The position numbers and the translations under genes are program-made. A stretch of DNA of 6,917 nucleotides, taken from contig NZXA02000019.1 in NCBI GenBank assembly GCA_002697665.2, forward strand, positions 1 through 6,917, given 5' to 3'. Of this stretch, positions 1 to 5,812 are shown in pieces. The notes under the pieces were generated by a model. It ran no database searches. It was not told the origin of the DNA and was given only the letters and a program-made list of their open reading frames with translations. The stretch is from a bacterium. GTDB taxonomy: Bacteria; Desulfobacterota_D; UBA1144. Positions within the stretch are counted from its first letter, which is position 1. Each line of letters opens with the position of its first letter.

Positions 1-1202
1 CCATCGGAAAACATCCCTTCATAATAATTACCATTTGATGAAGAATAAATACCCTCTCCTTCCATCTTATCATTTTTCCACTCACCATGATATTCATTAC
101 CATTTTTAAATATATAGGATCCATTACCATGCATTTTCCCTCTTTTGAAATCACCTTCATAAACGTCACCGTTCTTATAATTATAATTTCCATAACCACT
201 CATAATTCCGTTCCGCCATTCTCCACTATAGGTTCCACCAGTTTTATAGGTAAAAGTTCCTTGACCATGTTGCATGTCATTTTTCCATTCACCCACATAA
301 ATATTCCCATTTGGATAAGTGAAAGTGCCCTGACCATCCTTTATACCATTCCAAAATTCACCTTCATAGGTATTACCATTTTTAAACGTGAAAACTCCTC
401 TACCTGTACGTTTTCCATCTTTGTAATCACCTACATAGTTTTCTCCATCAGGATATGTAAATGTGCCTTCCCCGTTCCTTTTACCATCACGAAACTCACC
501 CTCGTAGATATTACCATTTTTAAATTTATAAACACCTATCCCGTTGCTCTTGTCATCCTTCCATTCACCCTCATAGACATTACCATTACTAAATCTAAAT
601 ACACCCCTACCCTCCATATTTCCATCAAAAAATTCACCTTCATACACGTCACCGCTAACATAAGTAAAAATACCGCGTCCATGTTTTTTACCATCAAAAA
701 ATTCACCCTTATATACGTTACCACTTTTAAAAGTATAGATACCCTGACCTTCCCTTTTATCATCCTTATAATCGCCCTCATAGGTATTACCCTCACCATC
801 AATTGAAATACCCACACCATGTTTTTTATCATCTTTCCAATCGCCAACATATTTTTTACCAAAAGTGTATATATAGGTACCCTTCCCATTCCTTTTATCA
901 TCGACCCAGTCTCCAATGTAGGTGTTACCTAATGGATAGTAATAGGTACCTTCTCCATGTTTTTTACCATCTTTCCACTCTCCTTCATATTTTTCTCCAC
1001 CAATTATGTGAAGAGCTCCCCAGCCATTAAAAAGATCAGAAACAAAGTTTCCTACATAGGTCTTGCTATCATTATCATATGTGAGCGTACCCTCTCCCTG
1101 CCTAATATCATCTACCCAATAGCCATCATAAGTATCGCCATTAGGGTAAATATATCTACCTATCCCATGGCGTTTACCATCCTTGAAATCACCTGTGTAA
1201 TT
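1..1202 (-). repeat. Tandem 69-bp coding repeats (MORN array)
   Basis: The coding sequence repeats every 69 bases, with a single 72-base unit (the second repeat, residues 55-78). Units differ at many bases but keep the Tyr-x-Gly, acidic/Trp, Asp-Gly and Gly-x-Gly positions, so the repeats are old and held by selection at protein level rather than being a recent DNA expansion. On the plus strand they appear as recurring 'ttaccatt', 'ttcacc' and 'ccat' patterns, and they create long false open frames in other phases. Confidence 0.9.
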
Positions 1203-1295
1203 AAAACCATATTCGATAATATCATTTTCCGAATCATTGCTCTGGGAAAATGATAATGAAAAAAGAATCAAAGTTGGTATGAATTTTGAGTTCAT
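1..1295 (-). CDS. Exported MORN-repeat protein (C-terminus cut by the window edge)
   Basis: The frame is open from the ATG at 1295-1293 to base 1, giving 431 complete codons with no stop, so the C-terminus lies outside the window. Residues 1-19 look like a signal peptide: Lys4, a hydrophobic core at about 5-16, and a plausible cleavage after Ser17-Gln18-Ser19. From residue 32 the protein is a tandem array of MORN repeats of 23 residues (one of 24), pattern xYxGxWxDGxxxGxGxxxYxxGx. There are 17 full repeats and the start of an 18th, which begins at residue 424. MORN arrays form elongated beta-sheet structures. In eukaryotes they are linked to membrane and protein contacts, but bacterial roles are mostly undefined, so no function is assigned. 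An export signal points to the periplasm or cell surface. No Shine-Dalgarno sequence precedes the ATG. The repeat family and reading frame are secure; the function is not. Confidence 0.92.
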   Translation of the reverse strand, partial: MNSKFIPTLILFSLSFSQSNDSENDIIEYGFNYTGDFKDGKRHGIGRYIYPNGDTYDGYWVDDIRQGEGTLTYDNDSKTYVGNFVSDLFNGWGALHIIGGEKYEGEWKDGKKHGEGTYYYPLGNTYIGDWVDDKRNGKGTYIYTFGKKYVGDWKDDKKHGVGISIDGEGNTYEGDYKDDKREGQGIYTFKSGNVYKGEFFDGKKHGRGIFTYVSGDVYEGEFFDGNMEGRGVFRFSNGNVYEGEWKDDKSNGIGVYKFKNGNIYEGEFRDGKRNGEGTFTYPDGENYVGDYKDGKRTGRGVFTFKNGNTYEGEFWNGIKDGQGTFTYPNGNIYVGEWKNDMQHGQGTFTYKTGGTYSGEWRNGIMSGYGNYNYKNGDVYEGDFKRGKMHGNGSYIFKNGNEYHGEWKNDKMEGEGIYSSSNGNYYEGMFSD

Positions 1296-1322
1296 ATTAT
1301 TAATAATTTACAAAATATTACA

Positions 1323-1351
1323 ATTCTTTATGAGATGCCTGTTAAGGTCAA
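1323..1351 (-). promoter_or_regulatory. Possible sigma70-like promoter for the MORN gene
   Basis: On the minus strand TTGACC (1351-1346) is separated by 17 bases from AAGAAT (1328-1323), about 28 bases before the MORN start codon. The -35 box matches the consensus at 5 of 6 bases and the -10 box at only 4 of 6. In DNA this AT-rich such matches arise by chance, and the promoter consensus of this organism is unknown, so this is only a candidate. Confidence 0.22.
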
Positions 1352-1429
1352 ATTTTAATTATTATATAATAAATTTTTGAGCTCCAGATCTGATAACCAA
1401 CTAAGAACAAATAATTTTCTTGCAGCTAA

Positions 1430-1645
1430 TTATTTAAAACTTTTATAAATGCTTGAAACATCTTTAGATAACCTGTAGATGAATGGGGTAATTAAAATTA
1501 TAAGAATCATATTTACAATGCTTAATGATTCTCCTTGTGAGTAACCAATAAATGTCCAAATAATAAGAGAAATTAATGTCAATATAGAAATATTGAGGAT
1601 AACCAGCTTAAATAAATTATTTGTTCCAGTCTTTTTTTCATTCAT
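1430..1645 (-). CDS. Small two-helix membrane protein, function unknown
   Basis: This 71-residue frame starts with a polar, Lys-rich segment (MNEKKTGTNN). A hydrophobic span at about residues 11-35 follows, then a short polar loop with Gln and Glu, a second hydrophobic span at about 43-60, and a basic tail containing Lys61 and ending in Lys-Ser-Phe-Lys. By the positive-inside rule both ends would face the cytoplasm. I recognise no family. It lies 134 bases upstream of the MORN gene on the same strand and could be transcribed separately or with it. No Shine-Dalgarno sequence is visible; a TATAAT-like string sits directly before the ATG, too close to act as its -10 box. Support comes from the clear membrane pattern, but AT-rich DNA easily encodes hydrophobic stretches, so confidence is moderate. 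Confidence 0.5.
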   Translation of the reverse strand: MNEKKTGTNNLFKLVILNISILTLISLIIWTFIGYSQGESLSIVNMILIILITPFIYRLSKDVSSIYKSFK

Positions 1646-1777
1646 AATTATAAAATAGAATCAATTAGCTTTATTTGATTTATATATTTTGGGGGTATGG
1701 GGGAATTGTTATGACTTATATATCATTGTTTTTATATAATTTTTCACTCAACTACTACACTATACTTAATGTAAGTT

Positions 1778-1836
1778 GAAACATATAGTAACCCTTCCTC
1801 TGTTTTGATTACATAATTACCACTCACCAATTTCAT
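1778..1836 (+). repeat. Dispersed coding-like repeat, left copy
   Basis: This segment matches 3079-3146. The best part is ungapped for 45 bases (1792-1836 against 3102-3146), with about 30 identical by eye; upstream, GAAACAT at 1778 aligns with GAAACAT at 3079 after small gaps. Read on the plus strand in the shared phase it gives PFLCFDYIITTHQFHS, against PYLCFEHVIIKTYFHS in the right copy. The differences are largely conservative (F/Y, D/E, I/V), which suggests two descendants of one protein-coding sequence. In this copy the codons just before CCC are TAG and TAA, so it is decayed. Confidence 0.5.
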
Positions 1837-2052
1837 TCCACAAATTACAGAAAACCATTATCAAAAAATAGAATTCGTCATCATAAAGTGATTATGAAAC
1901 TCCACAACAAACGATGGGAAATTGGAATCCATTGTCCTTTGATTGAAAACTGATTTGAAATTGGGAAAAGTAGAACTACAGTGTATTCAATAATCAAAAA
2001 GATAAATAAAGGGGACGAATTCTTATCTCAAACTATTTTTGATGGGATTTAA
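1792..2052 (+). pseudogene. Decayed plus-strand coding remnant, possibly transposase-derived
   Basis: From CCC at 1792 the plus-strand frame runs 86 codons to a TAA at 2050-2052 with only one internal stop (TGA, 1951-1953), notable for DNA this AT-rich. The first 15 codons are the repeat shared with 3102-3146. Further on, an ATG at 1894 opens MKLHNKRWEIG, and after the internal stop comes FEIGKSRTTVYSIIKKINKG. The G-x-S-R-T-T-V-Y-x-x-x-K-K pattern resembles the recognition helix of a transposase or resolvase helix-turn-helix, for example IS481/IS3-type N-termini. No catalytic DDE domain is present. The resemblance is from memory of family patterns only and the stretch may be chance, so confidence is low. 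Confidence 0.25.
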
Positions 2053-2102
2053 AGCATTTTTATACGATTTTTTAAATATTATTTTAAGTCTTAAATCGAT
2101 AG

Positions 2103-3020
2103 TCATTTTAATTCTATAGTATTTTTTTTTATGATAACTGATTTCTTTTCTATTCTATTTTTTACAAAATTAATATTCCTTATAAAAATCGTATTATAAG
2201 AATCAAAATTCTTTTTTTTCAAAGGAACTAATATGTTATCAGGGTAAATGTATTTATAAGGTGAAAACCCATTTTCTCTTAAAATTGAAATTGTTTCATT
2301 TTCATTATAATCATATTGTTGGTTCGAATCGTTTAATTCTACAATGATAACATTTAGATTTGGATTTTTTAAAGTTTCTTTACACCCAAGTAATACCTGT
2401 TTTTCATATCCCTCAACATCAATCTTAATTAAACTAATATTTTTTTCAGAAATCAATAGTTTATCTAATGTAGTTACTTGTATTAATTCACAATTATCTT
2501 CTGAAATCTTATTAATAATTCTATTCATACTTCCCATATTATTAGAAATAAATAATTCACCTTCAGAATCTGAAATTCCTACATTATGTAACTTTACATT
2601 TTTCAATTTATTTAATTCAATATTCATTTTTAATCTATCAAATGTTTTCTTTACTGGTTCGATAGAAATAGATTTTGAGTAGCAAATCCCGCTTGAAATC
2701 ATCGTATAATGACCATGATTAGAGCCTACATCAATAAATAAATCTTCATCCGTTAAATAATGAATTAAGAAGATTGATTCTTGATAATCATCAATAAAAA
2801 AATAATAGTTACTTATTATTCCACTATCACCAAGAGATAAATAATATCTCAAATTATTTAACCATTTTATTTTTATAGGTTTATGGTAAAACCTAAGTAT
2901 AGAATTAAGATAAATATATTTGATTAATCCAATTATAGGATATTTAACCAGTGGATGAACAACAAATTGTAGATATCGTTCTATTATTTTATTTTTAATT
3001 TTCAGAAAATATCTTTTCAA
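2103..3020 (-). CDS. FkbM-family SAM-dependent methyltransferase
   Basis: This 305-residue protein has the FkbM (Methyltransf_21) fold. The SAM-binding motif I is FIDVGSNHGHYT at residues 95-106, followed by an acidic turn SIEP at 119-122, then a segment with LIKIDVEGYE at about 197-206, the hallmark family motif, and a strand VIIVELN at about 224-230. The family O-methylates sugars, polyketides or other small molecules and is common in surface polysaccharide loci; the substrate here cannot be told. Residues 1-90 are basic and aromatic-rich and unrecognised. The start is taken as TTG at 3020: an in-frame TAA lies three codons upstream and no in-frame ATG occurs before motif I; the nearby ATG at 3025 is out of frame. 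The gene stands alone between decayed sequences and looks even more AT-rich than the guaA block, hinting at acquisition. Family is secure, start less so. Confidence 0.9.
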   Translation of the reverse strand: MKRYFLKIKNKIIERYLQFVVHPLVKYPIIGLIKYIYLNSILRFYHKPIKIKWLNNLRYYLSLGDSGIISNYYFFIDDYQESIFLIHYLTDEDLFIDVGSNHGHYTMISSGICYSKSISIEPVKKTFDRLKMNIELNKLKNVKLHNVGISDSEGELFISNNMGSMNRIINKISEDNCELIQVTTLDKLLISEKNISLIKIDVEGYEKQVLLGCKETLKNPNLNVIIVELNDSNQQYDYNENETISILRENGFSPYKYIYPDNILVPLKKKNFDSYNTIFIRNINFVKNRIEKKSVIIKKNTIELK

Positions 3021-3032
3021 ATCATTTTATAA

Positions 3033-3221
3033 TTGGTTATTAACATATTTACTATCCAAAATTTATTCAACCATAATAGAAACATTTGTATAGGAGGTAA
3101 ACCCTATCTTTGTTTTGAACATGTAATTATAAAAACCTACTTTCATAGTAAAATAAATAAAACTCAATTGAAAAGGGATATACTAAAGTGTTTTAAGAAT
3201 TTCAGGGTTGTCTCAAAGTAA
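3033..3221 (+). pseudogene. Plus-strand remnant containing the right repeat copy
   Basis: A plus-strand frame is open from TTG at 3033 to the TAA at 3219-3221 (62 codons), antisense to the genes around it. Its middle carries PYLCFEHVIIKTYFHS, similar to the left copy, and then KINKTQLKRDILKCFKNF, where L-[KS]-[RK]-[DN] also aligns with the left copy. The frame's last codons fall exactly at the glmS break. It is too short for a complete known transposase and I do not recognise the family. An AGGAGGT at 3093-3099 lies inside the frame with no start codon at a useful distance. The likeliest reading is a leftover of a mobile element or older gene; it could also be a non-functional open frame. Confidence 0.3.
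3079..3146 (+). repeat. Dispersed coding-like repeat, right copy
   Basis: This is the partner of 1778-1836, in the same orientation and about 1.3 kb away, on the other side of the methyltransferase gene. It starts with GAAACAT, has AACCCTATCTTTGTTTTGA in the core (the left copy has AACCCTTCCTCTGTTTTGA, 16 of 19 identical) and ends with TTTCAT. It has several more bases than the left copy between GAAACAT and CCC. Confidence 0.5.
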
Positions 3222-3744
3222 TATTTTTCCAGGTTCATACTCACATATAACAACAATTCCATATTCACCTATAACCTCCTGCAATGCTGCTCTCACAGCA
3301 TCTTCAAAACTTAGCTTTTCATTATTGTTATAATAGAGCTCGGATATTAATTGAACCAGAACTTCAGAATCTGTTGAGCTTTTAGATTATACACCTCTTT
3401 TCTTAAGAACTTCCTTAATTGAATCATAATTTTCAATTATACTATTATGAACAAGTGCTATGTTTTTTGTTCGTTCAATATGAGGATGAGCATTTACATC
3501 ATTTGGTTCTCCATGAGTTGCCCATCTAGCATGGGCAATACCATAGTAACCACTAATTGGAGAATCATCAATGATTGATTCAGGAGTAGAAACTTTTCTA
3601 ACTTCTTTAATACTTTGAAGTTTCTCACTATTTAATAATGTCACTCCAGCTGAGTCGTATCCTCTATATTCTAATCTTCTAAGGTCTTTTAATAATATTG
3701 GGACAGGGTCTTTTTTTACCTATATAACTAACTAACCCACACAT
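3213..3744 (-). pseudogene. glmS: Truncated, frameshifted glmS (glucosamine-6-phosphate synthase) remnant
   Basis: Intact GlmS makes glucosamine-6-phosphate from fructose-6-phosphate and glutamine, the first step to UDP-GlcNAc, and has about 600 residues. Here the start is ATG at 3744-3742, giving MCGLVSYIGKK with the N-terminal nucleophile Cys2. A run of seven A's (3717-3711, minus-strand sense) then shifts the frame; removing one A joins it to DPVPILLKDLRRLEYRGYDS, a classic GlmS stretch. HARWATHGEP, NAHPHI and HNSIIEN follow; the last is normally HNGIIEN, where the Gly helps form the oxyanion hole. A TAA at 3389-3387 interrupts the frame, yet homology continues beyond it (KSSTDSEVLVQL, then GEYGIVVICEYEPGKIL) to about 3216, where it stops. 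Both sugar-isomerase domains and the end of the glutaminase domain are missing. It follows the GNAT gene by 14 bases. Three independent lesions make it a pseudogene rather than a sequencing error. Confidence 0.93.
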
Positions 3745-3758
3745 AAACTTGATTATAC

Positions 3759-4244
3759 CTATTTAATTTTTAGAAAAATACTATAAACCCGCTCATCTTG
3801 GTTATTGTAGTAATGGCTTTTTAATGTAGTCTCGTATATGAATCCAACTCTTTCATAAAATATATGAGCATTCTTATTATCTTCATGGGTAAGTAGGTAT
3901 AGCTTTCTCGCTTTCCCATTTCTCTTTTTATACCAATAATTGGCATCATTTATTAATTCATTTACAAGCTTTTTACCAATGCCCTTGCCACGATCTTTAG
4001 TCATTATACATATTCTATCAAGTTCAAATAAACCATGTTTTGGAAGACCATGAGTAATCCATGTAACTAACCCTAATACTCGGTCATCTTCAACTGCTAT
4101 AAGATAATGAAATTCTTTTTTTTGCTCATCAATGAAAATTTTCTTCGCTTCTTCATGATTTTCAATACTATAAAAGTCTAGCAAAATATTTGCAATTTCA
4201 TCAGCATCACTTAGTACTGCTTTTCTGATTTTTACTTTTGGCAT
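3759..4244 (-). CDS. GNAT-family N-acetyltransferase
   Basis: This 161-residue protein fits a single GNAT domain. Residues 4-20 (VKIRKAVLSDADEIANI) are the usual first strand and helix; 47-63 form the strands reading YLIAVEDDRVLGLVTW; 72-80 (LFELDRICI) is strand beta4; RGKGIGKKL at 85-93 is motif A, the R/QxxGxG/A loop that binds the acetyl-CoA pyrophosphate. EDNKNAHIFYERVGF at 121-135 is motif B, where the Tyr often acts as a general acid. Such enzymes acetylate amines of small molecules, antibiotics or proteins; the substrate cannot be predicted. The gene starts 20 bases after guaA and probably shares its transcript. The A-rich GAAGAAAAGAA before the ATG may aid ribosome binding but is not a canonical site. 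Length is typical and no lesion is seen. Confidence 0.88.
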   Translation of the reverse strand: MPKVKIRKAVLSDADEIANILLDFYSIENHEEAKKIFIDEQKKEFHYLIAVEDDRVLGLVTWITHGLPKHGLFELDRICIMTKDRGKGIGKKLVNELINDANYWYKKRNGKARKLYLLTHEDNKNAHIFYERVGFIYETTLKSHYYNNQDERVYSIFLKIK

Positions 4245-4264
4245 TTAACTATACATTCTTTTCT

Positions 4265-5812
4265 TCATTCCCACTCAATTGTTCCTGGTGGCTTGGAAGT
4301 GATATCATAAACTACACGATTAATACCTCTAACGGAGTTTACAATTCTCCTTGATATCTTTGACAAGGTTTCCGAAGGCATATCGAACCAATCTGCTGTC
4401 ATACCATCAGTACTATTGACAGCACGTATTGCAAGCAGATTTTCATATGTTCTCTGGTCTCCCATTACTCCTACGGTCTTAACAGGTATTAAAACTGAAA
4501 AAGCCTGCCAAATTTTGTCATAGATATTGTCCTCTAGCAAAATATCCATATATATTCTATCTGCTTTTTGTAAAATATTAATGCGTTCTTGGGTTATTTC
4601 TCCAATAATTCTAACTCCTAAGCCAGGTCCAGGAAACGGATGTCTATTAATAAGTTTACTTGGAAGACCAAGTTCTCTGCCTACCTTTCTCACTTCATCC
4701 TTAAATAATTTATCTAATGGTTCGACTAATTTGAATTCCATATTTTCCGGCAGGCCTCCAACATTATGATGACTTTTTATCACGTGTGAGGTATTTCCCT
4801 TACTTACGCCGCTTTCAATTTTATCCGGGTAAAGAGTGCCTTGTGCTAGAAATTCAATCTTACCTAAACTCAACGCTATGCGATCGAAAGAATATATGAA
4901 TTGATTTCCAATAATTTTGCGCTTTTTCTCTGGATCCAGCACACCCTTAAGTTTAGATAAAAAGATTTTTGACTCATCATAAGCATGAATATTTACACCT
5001 AGACCATCAGAAAGAGCATCTACACACTCACTGACTTCATTTTTCCTCATGAGCCCATGATCAATAATAACTGCATGAGAACGATTACCAACAGCTTTAT
5101 GCAAAAGTGCGGCAACAACGGTAGAGTCAACTCCACCACTTACTCCAGTTAGAACGCTACCATCACCAACAAAGTTTCTAATTTTTTCTATTTGCTCGTT
5201 GATAAAATTGCCTGCTGTCCAATTTGGTTGACAATCTGCAATTTTCAACAAAAAATTCTCTAACATTTTTAAACCATCTTTTGTGTGGTGAACTTCAGGA
5301 TGAAACTGAGTTGCGACCAGACTTCTGCTTTTATTCATCATTGCTGCAATGACTCCATTTGAAGACTCTGCCAAAACATCCCAACCTTTTGGAACTTTTG
5401 TCACTTGGTCACCATGACTCATCCACACACCTGGAGACTTAATACCTTTGAAAAGATTTTCTGTTTCAAAAATATTAATATTCGCGAAACCATACTCGCC
5501 AGTACCCTTTGAAGAAACTTTCCCACCACTATAATGAATTAAAAGGTGCAGACCATAACAAATTCCTAGAGTTGGTAAATCAATATCAAGAATTTTCTGA
5601 TCAAAGTCTGGTGCATTTTGATCATATATGCTGCTGGGACCACCAGATAATATTAAGGCCCCTGGATTTAGACTTAAAATTTTGTCCATACTTGTTTCAG
5701 GAGGTAATATAAAAGAATATACATTTAACTCTCTTACTCTTCTTGCAATAAGTTGAGTATATTGGGAACCAAAGTCGAGAATGACAACACCTCTATCATA
5801 AATATTACTCAT
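4265..5812 (-). CDS. guaA: GMP synthase (glutamine-hydrolysing)
   Basis: GuaA converts XMP, ATP and glutamine to GMP, the last step of guanine nucleotide synthesis, in the cytoplasm. The 515-residue length is normal for the two-domain bacterial enzyme. The class I glutaminase domain spans about 8-190: DFGSQYTQLIARRVRE at 13-28, nucleophile Cys85 in GICYG, and His171 and Glu173 in FHPEV. The ATP pyrophosphatase domain has the P-loop SGGVDS at 225-230. The C-terminal dimerisation and XMP-binding part includes RHPFPGPGLGVRI at 390-402, VGVMGDQRTYE at 448-458 and the conserved end TSKPPGTIEWE. All catalytic residues are present. The ATG at 5812 overlaps the surE stop by 8 bases, which suggests translational coupling. 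Residues 87-96, after the nucleophile, read GLHLLIHYSG, less usual than the common GMQ-type sequence. Confidence 0.98.
   Translation of the reverse strand: MSNIYDRGVVILDFGSQYTQLIARRVRELNVYSFILPPETSMDKILSLNPGALILSGGPSSIYDQNAPDFDQKILDIDLPTLGICYGLHLLIHYSGGKVSSKGTGEYGFANINIFETENLFKGIKSPGVWMSHGDQVTKVPKGWDVLAESSNGVIAAMMNKSRSLVATQFHPEVHHTKDGLKMLENFLLKIADCQPNWTAGNFINEQIEKIRNFVGDGSVLTGVSGGVDSTVVAALLHKAVGNRSHAVIIDHGLMRKNEVSECVDALSDGLGVNIHAYDESKIFLSKLKGVLDPEKKRKIIGNQFIYSFDRIALSLGKIEFLAQGTLYPDKIESGVSKGNTSHVIKSHHNVGGLPENMEFKLVEPLDKLFKDEVRKVGRELGLPSKLINRHPFPGPGLGVRIIGEITQERINILQKADRIYMDILLEDNIYDKIWQAFSVLIPVKTVGVMGDQRTYENLLAIRAVNSTDGMTADWFDMPSETLSKISRRIVNSVRGINRVVYDITSKPPGTIEWE

Larger units (their letters stand above)
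1646..2102. other. 457-bp gap with decayed sequence, no intact gene
   Basis: No intact gene is supported here. The gap holds a GGGGG-TAT-GGGGG mirror at 1691-1703, an AT-only inverted repeat (1716-1722 with 1733-1739), one copy of a dispersed coding-like repeat (1778-1836) and a plus-strand frame interrupted by a stop that runs to 2052. A 30-codon minus-strand frame at 1836-1744 overlaps the repeat and is probably its antisense shadow. No GC-rich hairpin followed by a T-run is visible as a terminator for the methyltransferase gene that ends at 2103. Confidence 0.6.

Noticed and set aside
87..1253. Several long frames over the MORN region, on the plus strand (87-806, 803-1030, 957-1253) and in another minus-strand phase (536-916)
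   Set aside because: They mirror the 69-bp repeat in wrong phases, giving low-complexity Ile/Thr/Phe-rich or Met/Val-rich products; the continuous minus-strand MORN frame explains the whole region.
1359..1372. 14-bp perfect AT-only palindrome TTATTATATAATAA
   Set aside because: Short AT-only palindromes are expected in DNA of this composition, and there is no GC stem or T-run to suggest a terminator or operator.
1744..1836. A 30-codon minus-strand frame and a similar 27-codon frame at about 3064-3147 (both start Met-Lys and share NY..KT..G)
   Set aside because: The similarity is better explained by the plus-strand reading of the dispersed repeat, where substitutions are more conservative; the minus-strand peptides are probably shadows.
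2344..2682. Plus-strand frame of 112 codons opposite the FkbM gene
   Set aside because: It lies entirely antisense to a methyltransferase with clear motifs and shows no recognisable domain.
3093..3099. AGGAGGT resembling a strong ribosome binding site on the plus strand
   Set aside because: No start codon lies 5-12 bases downstream in a frame that leads to a credible gene.
3387..3644. An 85-codon minus-strand frame that could be called a small stand-alone glutamine amidotransferase protein
   Set aside because: It begins at an internal GTG, lacks the N-terminal nucleophile Cys, and GlmS homology continues on both sides past the frameshift and the stop; it is part of the pseudogene.
4527..4769. 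Plus-strand frame opposite guaA (also 5509-5712 and 6400-6585 opposite guaA and surE)
   Set aside because: Each is the antisense shadow of a strongly conserved enzyme and has no features of its own.
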